A stretch of DNA of 64,000 nucleotides from Gimesia algae (GTDB taxonomy: Bacteria > Planctomycetota > Planctomycetia > Planctomycetales > Planctomycetaceae). The notes under the pieces are model-generated. The model was not told the DNA's origin and made no database searches. It saw only the letters and a program-made list of their open reading frames with translations. Both the position numbers and the translations under genes were made by a program. Positions 27,913-37,931 of this stretch are shown in pieces (positions within the stretch are counted from its first letter, which is position 1; every line of letters starts with the position of its first letter). The DNA lies in contig NZ_CP036343.1 of NCBI RefSeq assembly GCF_007746795.1, forward strand, positions 6,887,029 to 6,951,028, in the 5' to 3' direction.

Positions 27913-30900
27913 CTACTCACTTTTATCTGGTGAATCCAGCAGTTCCACTCGCCAGATGAGCCGTTGCTGTTTCTGAGTGGTTTTGCGATTAAACAGATCC
28001 AGCGGCCCCTTCCCCGTACGGGCAATCGAAACTCCTTTGACTGACGGGACTCCGGCAATGGGCACGCGGGGGACCGTCAGTTTCTCTTTGATCGTATCAT
28101 CAATTTGAAGCTCTGCATCAGACTGACTTTGATCCTGCTGGTTGTCAGCAAGATGCAGGTGCAGATTGTGCTGACCTGCCGACAGTTCCCGGGTGAAATA
28201 GTCTGTCTCGACTGGCTGTCCTCCGGAAGCATCGACCGAGAACAGATGCACGCGGGCAGTTTTTCCCTGCGGAACCACACAACTCCAGGCATGCCAGTTT
28301 TTGTAGTCGCGACGACCACCGCCGACAACCAGATGCCCCGGTTCTACCTGCAGCGGGACAAACTGATGGGAATGCTCCAGGTCCACCTGGTACAGTGGCT
28401 TCCCCTCCACGCTTTCCCGGACCGGGGCAATGAACTGCTTATGGACGCCGTCCCAGTAAATTTTGCGTGGTGCCTGGGTTCCATTGGGTAAAACGCCACA
28501 GACAAGATGATCCGGTCTACTGCCATTAAACCCTAAATCCAGATAACCAAATTCTGCCAGTGGCTGCGAAGGGCCTGGCTTGCCGCTCCAACTGGTCGCG
28601 TTCGCATAGCCATAAAAGGTGAGCGCGGGCTTGTCTTCTTGTCCGATCTGATACCAGTGCTGGATATATTCAAAGGGACCATGCGTTTCAAAAGCAGAGG
28701 TGGTAATGAAATAATCATCGGTCCCCCCCAGGTTATTGAGCATGACATTGCAGTAGGAACCTCGGGAAGAAGCCCAGCCCCCCAGCATTCGAATCAGTGT
28801 GCCTTCCGCATCGAAGACAAACGCGGCCCGAGGCGGAAACCGGAGTTTGGGTTTGAGCTCCCAGGTAGCGTCTTTGGGGCGGACTGCACATAACACGATG
28901 ACGCGTTCGCCCTGCGGTGTGGCAATCGTAGCGATCGGAGATCGTTCAGACTTTTTTGAACTGTTTTTCCCAATCAGGTTCCAGTCGCTCGTAAATTGAA
29001 GCGGTGTGGCAGCGTCGAACTGATTCATTTTCAGCAGTCCATTAAGAACGACCATTGAGGGTTGTGTCTGCAGTTTTTTGAGAAGTAGTTTCGGCAAATG
29101 ACTCAATAGTGCTTCCGGCTTTTCATAGGCGACAGCAACATCAAAGAACTGGTTTTTCTCCTTGGGGGCTTCTTTGGAAATGGTCAGCACAACCACCCGC
29201 CCGTCAGCTTCGCGGGGAATGATCAGTCTTTTGCGTTGTACGTAAGCGTCGCGTAATGTGCCTTCTATTTTCACACGCCCCTGAACGGTAATTCGCAGTC
29301 GGGAGACCGCCTCCCCGTTGACTTCCAATGGAAGCTGCAGGCGAACGATGCCGTCATCCCCCGTTTTCTCTGAGGCCATTGGCCCAAACCGCTGGGACGC
29401 CCAGAGCTGCCAGTCATCAGGAGCGTTTTCAAAGGCGATTTCGTTCACAGTGACGGTGATACCGGGAACCGGTTCAGCGTTTTGATTCACGACAAGAATT
29501 TCCCGTGATGAGACCGGCACATATTTTTCCATCGTAATGGTCCGTCGCAGCGTTTTACCGCCTGACAGATCAATTAAGGCGTATCGCCTCGGCCCATCTT
29601 CAAAGGAGTTGGGGTAAATCGGCATTTGATACCCATCCGCAGAAACCTTGTAGGATTCACTGTCGTCGGCGGGCAGATTCCGTACCCGGGCAATTCCCTG
29701 TGCATCCGTTTTCACACCCAGAAAGGTATCGTTCCCCCATTGATAGCGCTGTTTGACTTCCTCATTGTTATGACGAATAATCTGGTTCGACATCTCTAAG
29801 GAGACTATCGCCGGAATGAACAGCTCCCCACTAAAAAATAACCCGTTGGGATTGAATTTGACTGTCGCCCCTTCGATCGGTTGTCCAAGGGGATCGACCA
29901 CTTTGACGTCCAGTGATGTCGTTGGCGTGCAGGGAAGTTCCACCTCGGTTTTATAAAGACCCTGTGTGAGCGGAAACAGGTGCGGCCAGAACGCGTCGTG
30001 CCGCTGGATGGCATTGTCGAGAATCGATTCCTCTCCGGCGTTGTGCCGCTTCAGATAGTTTTTCAATGACTGAACCGTCGGTCGCGTCGACTGATGACCG
30101 TCCACCAGCGCAAACAGCTGCACGTGACCGCCGGTCGGCAGGGAGTCGAATTCGAACGTGCCGTCTTCTTTCACATCCGCGGTCTGCTCCCAGGTCCAGC
30201 CTCCGCCGATCTTGTGATCCTGACCTTCATTGATATAGAGTTCCACGCAGCCATTTTTGAGTGGCCGCGGCACCGAGTCGTCCAGTCGACCTTCCAGACG
30301 GATGCCCGGTTCGAGGATCGCCACAATTGTGCCGTCCTCTTCCACACGTTCTGGACTGGTCACATCAATCAAGCGACTGAACAGAACGGTCCCCTCTTCT
30401 TTTCTCGCCACAACCCGCATCCAGCGACGGTCCAGTTCGACGACGGGTGAGGTAAAGTAACCCAGGCGCCGATCGTTCTGTTTGAATTCGCGACCCAGAA
30501 TGTGCGAGTCTTCCAGCAGGGGATACGCATCGGGCAGTCGGTTTCCTTTCACATCCATCGCTTTGACACGAATGATCCGCCCCGGCTGCAGGACCAGCTT
30601 GGGACTGCCGCTGAGTGAATATTGTTTTCCGGCTTTTGCATAGCCCTCCGCTTCAGCAGAAATCTGTGCCCGGGCAGCGCCCTCAGGTACCTGGATGGTC
30701 ACTTCCCCTTTCTGATTGGTGATCGGAGGATTGATGACAATTTTGAGCTGCATGTCACCTTCGTTATCCTCCCACCAGCCAACACGGACTTTGGCACCTT
30801 CAACGGGTTGATCCTTGTCGTCGACAACAGTCACGATTTTAGGTGTTGTCTGCTTCAGGTTGATGTCGGCTTTCCCCGGTTTTCTGACGCGGGACGCGTC

Positions 30901-32184
30901 AGCTTTCTTCGGATCTGCTTTGAGTTTTTCTTTGTTGTCTTTTGGTTCGGTATTTTTGACTTCTTCCGGCTGATCCGGTTTTTGTGCGATCACCTGGGGA
31001 CTGAAACGAACAGAGGCAATGCCGACTGACAGCAGCACCGCCAACAACAGGCATGCATAGCAGCGTGAACGTTTCAGCCTGTGAATAGAGCGTGGAGTTT
31101 CCAGCCATTTTAACCTGCGGAGCAGGAAACTGCGATCGGCCATTGCAAGTGCCGACGCGCGGGTTTCTGCTCCCTGACGATGCAGCGCCCAGCCAGCCAA
31201 CAACTGTCGATAGCTTTCAATGTCGTCAATCGAATCTGCGGCCAGCGCATCGGACATGTGCTCACACGCCAGCCGATGCCGTGCAGTCAACCGCCAGACC
31301 AGTGGATGAAACCACCAGATTGCAGACACGAGACGTGAAAGCAGGTCCCAGAATAAGTCGAAACTGGCCACATGCGATAATTCATGCATTAGAATCGCGC
31401 GGCGTTCTGATTGCGAAAGTTCGTTGATCCAGGATACCGGCAGTAACACCGTCGGTTGAATCAGTCCGATGGTACAGGGTCCTTCTAACTGCGACGAAAC
31501 GCGCAGCGGTGGTACATGTTTGAGATTGAACTGCGCCGCCAGCGCATCACATTCTGGCTGTAGTGAAGCGGGCGCTGTTTCTGAATAATATAACAGTTTC
31601 CTCATGCGTTGAATCTGCCAGCCGATGCGCAGAAGTAACAGCAAACTGATGACGATCCAACAGACCAGCCACCAGGGGAATTCTGATTGAACTGGCGACG
31701 ATGCCTGCCGGTTTGTAAGAGAACGCGTTCTGATATTAGATTCAACAAGAGTGACTGCCGCCGCTGATCGTTCTGGTTCAGATTGTGTATCTGAAGGAAT
31801 ATCGGCAACCAGTGGTTCTGATGATATCTTCGCGTCAGATTGTTTCGGCTCCGGAGAAATTCCCGGTAAGTTCAGTGGTACAGGTTGCAGGGAAACGGCA
31901 GGCTCCGGCTTTACGCTTTCTGAAATGACAGGTGTCTCATTTTCTCTGAAAGTCTCTGTCGAATCTGCGGTTTGTGACTCAACCGGGGGTAAAACCGCCA
32001 GACTGGTGACAGGCAGACAGAGACAGGCGAGCGGCATCAACAGCGCCGCTGAAATCAGGCAACGTGAGGTCAAAACAGACCAGCGCGGATTGTGGTTGCG
32101 GATCAGCCTCAGCGTCACCCAACCCAGTACCAGTAACAGACTAAGTCGGACCAGTGTGTATATGATGAAAGTGACGTCATCCAT
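27913..32184 (-). CDS. giant BlaR1-type M56 peptidase with tandem carboxypeptidase-regulatory-like domains
   Basis: A 1423-residue membrane protein. The N-terminal 400 residues form a BlaR1/MecR1-like M56 domain: four membrane segments, zinc motif HELSH near residue 267, the downstream Glu in CEHMSDALAADS, and WWFHPLVW. After a further membrane segment and a charged linker rich in Lys/Glu/Asp come several carboxypeptidase-regulatory/Ig-like domains (e.g. VTVVDDKDQPVEGAKVRVGW, KVVDPLGQPIEGATVKF, VNQNAEPVPGITVTVNE) and a distinct C-terminal region. The start at 32184 is chosen for GAGGA 9 bases upstream; the longer frame begins with TTG. It pairs with the BlaI gene 51 bases upstream and presumably cleaves or controls that repressor in response to an envelope signal. 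Confidence 0.9.
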   Translation of the reverse strand: MDDVTFIIYTLVRLSLLLVLGWVTLRLIRNHNPRWSVLTSRCLISAALLMPLACLCLPVTSLAVLPPVESQTADSTETFRENETPVISESVKPEPAVSLQPVPLNLPGISPEPKQSDAKISSEPLVADIPSDTQSEPERSAAAVTLVESNIRTRSLTNRQASSPVQSEFPWWLVCWIVISLLLLLRIGWQIQRMRKLLYYSETAPASLQPECDALAAQFNLKHVPPLRVSSQLEGPCTIGLIQPTVLLPVSWINELSQSERRAILMHELSHVASFDLFWDLLSRLVSAIWWFHPLVWRLTARHRLACEHMSDALAADSIDDIESYRQLLAGWALHRQGAETRASALAMADRSFLLRRLKWLETPRSIHRLKRSRCYACLLLAVLLSVGIASVRFSPQVIAQKPDQPEEVKNTEPKDNKEKLKADPKKADASRVRKPGKADINLKQTTPKIVTVVDDKDQPVEGAKVRVGWWEDNEGDMQLKIVINPPITNQKGEVTIQVPEGAARAQISAEAEGYAKAGKQYSLSGSPKLVLQPGRIIRVKAMDVKGNRLPDAYPLLEDSHILGREFKQNDRRLGYFTSPVVELDRRWMRVVARKEEGTVLFSRLIDVTSPERVEEDGTIVAILEPGIRLEGRLDDSVPRPLKNGCVELYINEGQDHKIGGGWTWEQTADVKEDGTFEFDSLPTGGHVQLFALVDGHQSTRPTVQSLKNYLKRHNAGEESILDNAIQRHDAFWPHLFPLTQGLYKTEVELPCTPTTSLDVKVVDPLGQPIEGATVKFNPNGLFFSGELFIPAIVSLEMSNQIIRHNNEEVKQRYQWGNDTFLGVKTDAQGIARVRNLPADDSESYKVSADGYQMPIYPNSFEDGPRRYALIDLSGGKTLRRTITMEKYVPVSSREILVVNQNAEPVPGITVTVNEIAFENAPDDWQLWASQRFGPMASEKTGDDGIVRLQLPLEVNGEAVSRLRITVQGRVKIEGTLRDAYVQRKRLIIPREADGRVVVLTISKEAPKEKNQFFDVAVAYEKPEALLSHLPKLLLKKLQTQPSMVVLNGLLKMNQFDAATPLQFTSDWNLIGKNSSKKSERSPIATIATPQGERVIVLCAVRPKDATWELKPKLRFPPRAAFVFDAEGTLIRMLGGWASSRGSYCNVMLNNLGGTDDYFITTSAFETHGPFEYIQHWYQIGQEDKPALTFYGYANATSWSGKPGPSQPLAEFGYLDLGFNGSRPDHLVCGVLPNGTQAPRKIYWDGVHKQFIAPVRESVEGKPLYQVDLEHSHQFVPLQVEPGHLVVGGGRRDYKNWHAWSCVVPQGKTARVHLFSVDASGGQPVETDYFTRELSAGQHNLHLHLADNQQDQSQSDAELQIDDTIKEKLTVPRVPIAGVPSVKGVSIARTGKGPLDLFNRKTTQKQQRLIWRVELLDSPDKSE

Positions 32185-32235
32185 TTTCAGGTCCTCAACA
32201 AGTTTGAATTTCAAAAGGAAGAAAATCGCTGTCCG

Positions 32236-32592
32236 TCACGATTCGCCGCGGGCAATCTTCTTGAGCTGTTTGAGTTCTTCAGGACTCAAACGTTCCTTCT
32301 CAGCCAGTTCCATCAGCAGTTGGCCCGTGGAACCGCCGGTAAAGACTTCTGCCAGCCGCCGGACTGTCTGTCGCAGTTGTGTTTCGCGTTTGACCTTGGG
32401 TGTATACAGATAAGCCCGTCCATTTCGTTTCCGAGACAGCAGTCCCCGCTCGACCATGCCGACGAGCACACTCCGCAGAGTGCCGTTATCAATGTCCCAG
32501 CCAAACGATTCCTGCAGCTCAGCCGGTTTTTGAGGTGCGCTATTCCATAACAGTCGCAGCACTTCCAGTTCATTCTGATTGGGTTGATCCAT
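32236..32592 (-). CDS. BlaI/MecI/CopY-family repressor
   Basis: A 118-residue winged-helix repressor of the BlaI family. It has NELEVLRLLWNSAPQKPAEL, a recognition-helix region (NGTLRSVLVGMVERGLLSR), the wing GRAYLYTPKVKRE and a C-terminal dimerisation helix (LSPEELKQLKKI). The start at 32592 has GAGG 7 bases upstream; the open frame extends further but without support. It would repress its own operon with the M56 peptidase until the peptidase relieves repression. A pair of inverted repeats upstream fits the operator. Confidence 0.9.
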   Translation of the reverse strand: MDQPNQNELEVLRLLWNSAPQKPAELQESFGWDIDNGTLRSVLVGMVERGLLSRKRNGRAYLYTPKVKRETQLRQTVRRLAEVFTGGSTGQLLMELAEKERLSPEELKQLKKIARGES

Positions 32593-32632
32593 ACGAAAGC
32601 CTCGCTCCAAAAGGGAAAACGCCATTCCTATC

Positions 32633-32688
32633 TGTGATTTTTTCACACTTCGAGAGAGACTTCAAGAGCAATATGTGAGTTTTTCACA
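32633..32688 (-). promoter_or_regulatory. paired TGTGA-N5-TCACA operators upstream of the BlaI gene
   Basis: Two 15-base inverted repeats, TGTGATTTTTTCACA (32633-32647) and TGTGAGTTTTTCACA (32674-32688), lie in the gap before the BlaI gene with centres 41 bases apart, about four helical turns. They differ from the TACA/TGTA operator of classical BlaI and from CRP sites (N6 instead of N5). They are the best candidate operators for the adjacent repressor. Confidence 0.65.
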
Positions 32689-32715
32689 GTTTTATTTTAT
32701 TCAACAAAGGACAGC

Positions 32716-33534
32716 TCAGTCAGACTGAGACTGTTTCAACCGCAGCAGCAGAGACGGCTCGTCGGTATAAATGCGTTCGATACCCTGTTTTAACAGTTGC
32801 TTCATGACTGCGGGATCGTTGACGGTCCAGGCGCCTGGTTCGAGACTGGCGGCTTTGATCTGCTGGACTTTCTCGAGAGTGATTCCTTTGAAATGCAGAA
32901 CGAGTGCTTCGAAGCCACGCTGTTTGGCGATGTTGATGTCGGCTTCGAGATCCGTGTCGGCCCCTCGATCCCAGAAGACAGGGATTTCCGGCGCCAACTG
33001 CTTGACCTGCGTCATATAATTCAGGTTCCCATCATTGAAGCCGACCCAGGATTCCATCTTGAGCTGTCTGACCAGCGCGATGGTTTCTCTCACACAGTCT
33101 GCTTTGGGTTGAATCGAGACGCGAGTCTTCTGCTGCTGCTTTATCATGTTGAGCACCTCTTTCAACAGCGGCATCTGCTGAGGCGGGCATTCTTTTTTTG
33201 TCAGCTGATGTCGTTTACGGAAGTCAGTCGCGACGTCGACCGTTTTGAGTTCCTCAAAAGTCGAGTTAGCGACATCCAGATCCTTATCGCCGACGCGCTG
33301 TGTGGTTTTGTCGTGTGTGACGACCAGTTGACCATCCTTGGTCTGGAAGATATCGAGTTCGATCCAGTCTGCACCGACGGCAACTCCACTGCGAAAGGCG
33401 GGCATTGTGTTCTCGGGATGCGCTCCCGAATTCCCCCGGTGTGCGGTGACGCCGTTGTGCAGAAATGCAGGTTCCGCAGCAGACAGCAGTGTCGTCAGGG
33501 TCAGAGCGAATAGAATGGTAAACGTGGACTTCAT
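32716..33534 (-). CDS. secreted glycerophosphodiester phosphodiesterase
   Basis: A 272-residue GDPD-family enzyme with a signal peptide (FTILFALTLTTLLSAAEP). The TIM-barrel signature is complete: TAHRGNSGAHPENT (catalytic His and Glu), WIELDIFQTKDGQLVVTHD (metal-binding Glu/Asp and second catalytic His), and the C-terminal WTVNDPAVMKQLLKQGIERIYTDEP. It hydrolyses glycerophosphodiesters to glycerol 3-phosphate and an alcohol in the periplasm. GGGAG precedes the ATG. It lies 81 bases after the DUF1501 gene in the same direction and could be cotranscribed with it. Confidence 0.92.
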   Translation of the reverse strand: MKSTFTILFALTLTTLLSAAEPAFLHNGVTAHRGNSGAHPENTMPAFRSGVAVGADWIELDIFQTKDGQLVVTHDKTTQRVGDKDLDVANSTFEELKTVDVATDFRKRHQLTKKECPPQQMPLLKEVLNMIKQQQKTRVSIQPKADCVRETIALVRQLKMESWVGFNDGNLNYMTQVKQLAPEIPVFWDRGADTDLEADINIAKQRGFEALVLHFKGITLEKVQQIKAASLEPGAWTVNDPAVMKQLLKQGIERIYTDEPSLLLRLKQSQSD

Positions 33535-33615
33535 CAGTAGAGACTCCCTTAAAATAGCCGAAAACCATGCTATCGGTTGGAGATGAACATCTCAAGAAGA
33601 GGCGATGAAATTCAC

Positions 33616-35100
33616 TCAGGCGATGATATCGTGCACAACGTTGGTGGAGAACTGATGGGTCAGGCGTTCGCCCAGCCCGTTGCGTTCGTAAACCAGCCGT
33701 TCGTGATCCAGCCCCAGCAGATGCAACACCGTGGCGTGCCAGTCCTGGATGCTGACTCGATTTTCCACCGACGCGTAGCCGACTTCGTCGGTGTTACCGT
33801 AGACGAGCCCCTGTTTCACGCCTCCCCCGGCCATCCAGGCGGAGAAACCATACGGGCCATGATCGCGGCCGGCGACATTCATTTTCGCGCTGGAAGTGAT
33901 CTGAGCGGTGGGCAGGCGGCCGAATTCGCCTCCCCAGAGAACAAGCGTCGAATCGAGCAGACCCCGCTGACGCAGGTCTTTCAACAGTCCGGCGACAGGC
34001 AGGTCGGTCTGACCGCAGGCGGACAGCAGCGATTTCTGGATCTTGGAATGATTGTCCCACATCTGGCCTCGAGTATAGAGTTGCACAAAGCGAACCCCCT
34101 TCTCGACCAGCCGGCGTGCCAGCAGACAGCGTCTGCCGAAGCTGTCGGTTTCTTTCTGATCGATGCCATACATATTAAGGGTGTCGGATGTCTCTTGTGA
34201 GATATCGAGCGTCTCTGTTGCTTCGAGCTGCATGTTAGCGGCCATCTCGTAATTCTGGATGCGGGCTTCCAGTTCCTGCTGACCAGGCCGCTGCTTCTGA
34301 TGCATACGGTCGAGCTGTTTGAGTAGTTGTTGTTTATTGCGACTGACCTGTTCAGCGTGTGCGTAATCAGGAGCGAGATTGAGCAGCGGCGATCCGGTGG
34401 CTTTCATGCGTGTGCCCTGATACAGGGGCGAAAGATAACCGGACATCCAGTTATCCACATTATTGACGGGCAAGCGGTTGCTGGGATCGGCGAGCACCAC
34501 GTAAGCAGGCAGGTTCTGGTTTTCATTTCCCAGCCCATAGGTAATCCAGGAACCCAAAGCCGGATGGCCCGGGAAAGTCTGCCCGGACTGCATTTTATAA
34601 ATCGCCGGTTCGTGGTTGGGGTGCACGTTATACATGGAACGCACAATGGTCATCTGGTCGACTTCCTGCGCGATATGCGGCAGGGCATCAGAGACCCAGG
34701 CACCTGATTTCCCATGACGTTTGAATGCGAAGGGACTCTGCATCAGTTTACCGGTGCGGTCCGTTTCGAAGACAGCGTTGCCCGTCAGTTCGCGGGGCGC
34801 GGTCTGGCCATGATATTTTTTCAAAGCGGGTTTGGGATCGAACAGGTCGACCTGACTGGGACCTCCCTGCATACAGAGATGAATGACTGACGTGGCGCGG
34901 GGTTTGAAATGCGGACTCCGGGGCTTCAGGTTTTCCGGGAGACGCTGCGCATGATGTGTTTCTTCGGCTGCGAATGCCTGTGACTGTTGACCCAGCAGCG
35001 ATGTCAGCGCGACGCCATACAGGCCGTCAGTCATGCGGTCAAAAAATCGACGCCGCGAGATTTCTGACATCAACTCAGGTTGTGCAGTGGAATCAGTCAT
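33616..35100 (-). CDS. DUF1501 domain protein, Tat-exported
   Basis: A 494-residue DUF1501 protein. A twin-arginine signal (EISRRRFFDRM) is followed by SVIHLCMQGGPSQVDLFDPKP, MTIVRSMYNVHPNHEPA, CLLARRLVEKGVRFVQLY, and LVLWGGEFGRLP with GRDHGPYGFS near the end, all typical of the family. It starts 7 bases after the stop codon of the PSCyt1-DUF1549-DUF1553 gene, the standard planctomycete pairing. An internal Met 10 residues in is an alternative start; neither has a clear ribosome binding site, which suggests translational coupling. Confidence 0.9.
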   Translation of the reverse strand: MTDSTAQPELMSEISRRRFFDRMTDGLYGVALTSLLGQQSQAFAAEETHHAQRLPENLKPRSPHFKPRATSVIHLCMQGGPSQVDLFDPKPALKKYHGQTAPRELTGNAVFETDRTGKLMQSPFAFKRHGKSGAWVSDALPHIAQEVDQMTIVRSMYNVHPNHEPAIYKMQSGQTFPGHPALGSWITYGLGNENQNLPAYVVLADPSNRLPVNNVDNWMSGYLSPLYQGTRMKATGSPLLNLAPDYAHAEQVSRNKQQLLKQLDRMHQKQRPGQQELEARIQNYEMAANMQLEATETLDISQETSDTLNMYGIDQKETDSFGRRCLLARRLVEKGVRFVQLYTRGQMWDNHSKIQKSLLSACGQTDLPVAGLLKDLRQRGLLDSTLVLWGGEFGRLPTAQITSSAKMNVAGRDHGPYGFSAWMAGGGVKQGLVYGNTDEVGYASVENRVSIQDWHATVLHLLGLDHERLVYERNGLGERLTHQFSTNVVHDIIA

Positions 35101-35107
35101 GATCGTA

Positions 35108-37888
35108 TCAATCGAGGTAAAGAAATTCGGCGGAGTTGAGCAGCACGTGGCAGTATTCGGTAAAACCGTTCTGTGCCGATTCCGATTTTGTACCCTCTTC
35201 GGCGGGCAAACTTAATAACTGGATCGAATTCAGGGCCAGTTCGGTTTCTGCAGGTGTCGGAGGGCGCTGGAAGGCGAGCTGGTAGGCCAGTTCGATTCGC
35301 TGACGCGGGTCTTCTCCAGCTTCGGCACGCACACGGCGGGCGAAGTGATCGGCCAGATCATGAACCAGTCGATTATTCACCAGCAGCAGCGGTTGCGAAA
35401 CCACGTTGGAAATTTTGCGTTCGGTACAGTTCGGATTCATTTGAGGCAGGTCGAATACTTCCAGCATTGTGGGCATATCTTTGCGGCGATGTCTTACGTA
35501 GATGCTTCTGCGCCAGCCGGCAGAAGTTCTTTTTGACGTCACTAGTCCATCTGCGCGGACTTTAACATCGACGGGCTGACCAAATTGAGTTTCATCGAGC
35601 TGGTCGGCGGTGAAGATCAATGCATCGCGGAGTTCTTCGGCTTCAAGTCGTCGCAGCGGCATCCGCGAGATCAACCGATTTTCCGGATCCAACTTCTGAT
35701 GCAGAGGCGTGACGACTGAGGACTGGCGGTAGGCCTGCGAAGTCATGATCAGCCGCTGCATCTGCTTGATGCTCCAGTCCTCTTTCACAAAGTGGACCGC
35801 GAGCCAGTCGAGTAGTTCCGGATGACTGGGAGGCGTTCCCAAAGCACCGAAGTTATCGAGGCTTTCCACAATTCCGGTCCCGAAATGTTTGTTCCAGATT
35901 CGATTGACGATCACACGGGACGTCAGCGGATGATCGGGCTGTGTGAGCCAGCGGGCGAATGCGAGTCGGCGACCGGTTTTGGAATTGGTCTGCTGAACCG
36001 GTTCCACATGATAGGGAGAAATGCCGTCGGCAATCGCGGACGGAGGGCCGGGTTGCACGAGACGTGTCGGCTGATTCTCATCGCCACGTCGATAAATGTA
36101 AGTGGGTGACGGACGGCCGCGATCCCACAGGGCACGAATCATCGGTGGTGTTTTGAGTGAAGACTTCAGCTCTTTGAGCTGTTTCTCCAGTGACTTCTTC
36201 TGATCTTTCGCCAGTTTTTTGTCCTTGAGCTTCGCCTCGATTTCGGCAATCTGCTTTTCCAATGGCGCATTGTGCGCATCGATGGCGGTCTGTTCCTGTT
36301 GTGGAATCACCGTTAATAATCGACTGCGGGCCCGCTTCCACTGGTTACTGAAGGGTTGCGGCGTCATCCAGTCGTATTCGTCATAGGCACCTTTAAAAAT
36401 TGCTACGACACGATAGTAGTCCCGCTGCGGAATCGGATCGTACTTGTGGCTATGACAGCGGGCACAGTTCATGGTCAAGCCGAGCACGCCGCGCGAGAGC
36501 ACATCGATTTCATCGGTGATGACTTCCATCCGGTCCGAAACCCGGTTCACAGGATTGGCCGACGTCCCATCAGGGGCCATGCGCAGAAAACCGGTCGCCA
36601 CCAGTTTCTCAATCGTTTCGGGTGTCGCGTTCTCCGGGTTGCCGTAATCAACCAGTTCATCGCCGGCCAGTTGCTCGGTAAGGAATACGTCGTATGCTTT
36701 GTCTTCCCCAAATGATCGAATCACATAATCACGATAACGCCAGGCATATTTGCGAATCAGGTCGGCGCTCCGTTTGCCTTCGGAGTCGGCATAACCGGCC
36801 AGATCGAGCCAGAACTGCCCCCACTTCTCCGCGTAACGGGGAGACTCCAGCAGCCGATCGATGAGCCTTTCATAAGCCTGCGGACGGTCGTCAGCCAGAA
36901 ACGACTGCACTTCTTCAGGAGTCGGAGGCAGTCCGGTCAGTACATAGGTCGCGCGACGGATGAGCGTGCGCCGGTCGGCTGCCGGTGAATAGGTGAGCTG
37001 CTTTGCTTCCAGCTTCCGAAGCAGAAAGGCATCAACCGGGTTTTTGACCAGGGACTGTTGCTTTACCAGCGGCGGTTCAACCTGCTGAGGAGGCTGGAAG
37101 GACCAGAACTGGCGATCAGATTTTGTGACCAGCGGATCCTGATCGAGATTAAAATCCTGGGGTTCATCGGTAACAACATTCAATCCCTGCGCGATCCAGT
37201 CTTTCACGGACGCTAATTCTTCCGCTGTCATCGGTTCGATACCGGCACGACTGATTTCTGCTTTGGGCGGGCAGTTTTTTTCCACGATGTATTTGACCAG
37301 CAGACTCTCATCCGGTTTGCCGGCGATGATGGCTGCGCCCGCGTTGCCTCCCTTCAGCATGTCGGCTTTGGTGCGCAGGTCGAGTCCCCCTTCCTGGTAT
37401 TCAGGGCCGTGACACATTACGCAACGGCGATAAAGTATCGGCAGCACATCATGCTGGGATATCAGAGCCTTCGAACTGACTTGCGGTTTCTGTTGAAACT
37501 TCATCCCCTGCGTTATCCACTTGTGAATCAACTGCAGTTCTTTTTCAGAAAGTGGCTTTGAACCTTCGGGTGGCATCTGACCATCGTGCAGATATTCATA
37601 GAGCAGACTTTCATCCGGCTTGCCTGCAACTAAGCCGGCTCCCGATTCGCCTCCCTTGAGCAGCGCAGCGGGAGAGCTCACATCGAATTCTGCTTTGCGA
37701 TTTTTAGTGTTGTGACATTTCAGACAGTGCGCCTGGAAAATCGGCAGGATCGTGTCTTCATAGATCAGGGGAGAAGATGAAGTGGAGGAGCTCGGTTTTT
37801 CTGCAGAGTCAGCCACCTGTGATCCCTGAAAAGAGAACAGCAGACAGTTCAGCAGCAGACAAAAATACTTACGCCGGGAAACGTCCAT
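35108..37888 (-). CDS. PSCyt1-DUF1549-DUF1553 planctomycete cytochrome-type protein
   Basis: A 926-residue secreted protein. After a signal peptide it carries two PSCyt1 (planctomycete cytochrome C) units with CLKCH and CVMCH heme motifs, each with a GGESG/GGNAG and AGKPDESLL stretch. DUF1549 follows (about residues 270-490, including CARCHSHKYDPIPQRDYY), then a Lys/Glu-rich coiled coil (about 545-590) and DUF1553 (about 640-900, including LTSRVIVNRIWNKHFG and DWSIKQMQRLIMTS). The heme motifs suggest electron transfer, but the function is not established. Overlying codon use is ordinary. A perfect 20-base inverted repeat lies 44 bases upstream. Confidence 0.9.
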   Translation of the reverse strand: MDVSRRKYFCLLLNCLLFSFQGSQVADSAEKPSSSTSSSPLIYEDTILPIFQAHCLKCHNTKNRKAEFDVSSPAALLKGGESGAGLVAGKPDESLLYEYLHDGQMPPEGSKPLSEKELQLIHKWITQGMKFQQKPQVSSKALISQHDVLPILYRRCVMCHGPEYQEGGLDLRTKADMLKGGNAGAAIIAGKPDESLLVKYIVEKNCPPKAEISRAGIEPMTAEELASVKDWIAQGLNVVTDEPQDFNLDQDPLVTKSDRQFWSFQPPQQVEPPLVKQQSLVKNPVDAFLLRKLEAKQLTYSPAADRRTLIRRATYVLTGLPPTPEEVQSFLADDRPQAYERLIDRLLESPRYAEKWGQFWLDLAGYADSEGKRSADLIRKYAWRYRDYVIRSFGEDKAYDVFLTEQLAGDELVDYGNPENATPETIEKLVATGFLRMAPDGTSANPVNRVSDRMEVITDEIDVLSRGVLGLTMNCARCHSHKYDPIPQRDYYRVVAIFKGAYDEYDWMTPQPFSNQWKRARSRLLTVIPQQEQTAIDAHNAPLEKQIAEIEAKLKDKKLAKDQKKSLEKQLKELKSSLKTPPMIRALWDRGRPSPTYIYRRGDENQPTRLVQPGPPSAIADGISPYHVEPVQQTNSKTGRRLAFARWLTQPDHPLTSRVIVNRIWNKHFGTGIVESLDNFGALGTPPSHPELLDWLAVHFVKEDWSIKQMQRLIMTSQAYRQSSVVTPLHQKLDPENRLISRMPLRRLEAEELRDALIFTADQLDETQFGQPVDVKVRADGLVTSKRTSAGWRRSIYVRHRRKDMPTMLEVFDLPQMNPNCTERKISNVVSQPLLLVNNRLVHDLADHFARRVRAEAGEDPRQRIELAYQLAFQRPPTPAETELALNSIQLLSLPAEEGTKSESAQNGFTEYCHVLLNSAEFLYLD

Positions 37889-37931
37889 TGCTGTTGTTTC
37901 TCGCGATTGAGGAAGGAATCGTCAGGAGGCT

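Noticed and set aside
33577..34200. 207-codon plus-strand frame
   Set aside because: Antisense shadow of the DUF1501 C-terminus; composition mirrors the minus-strand codons.
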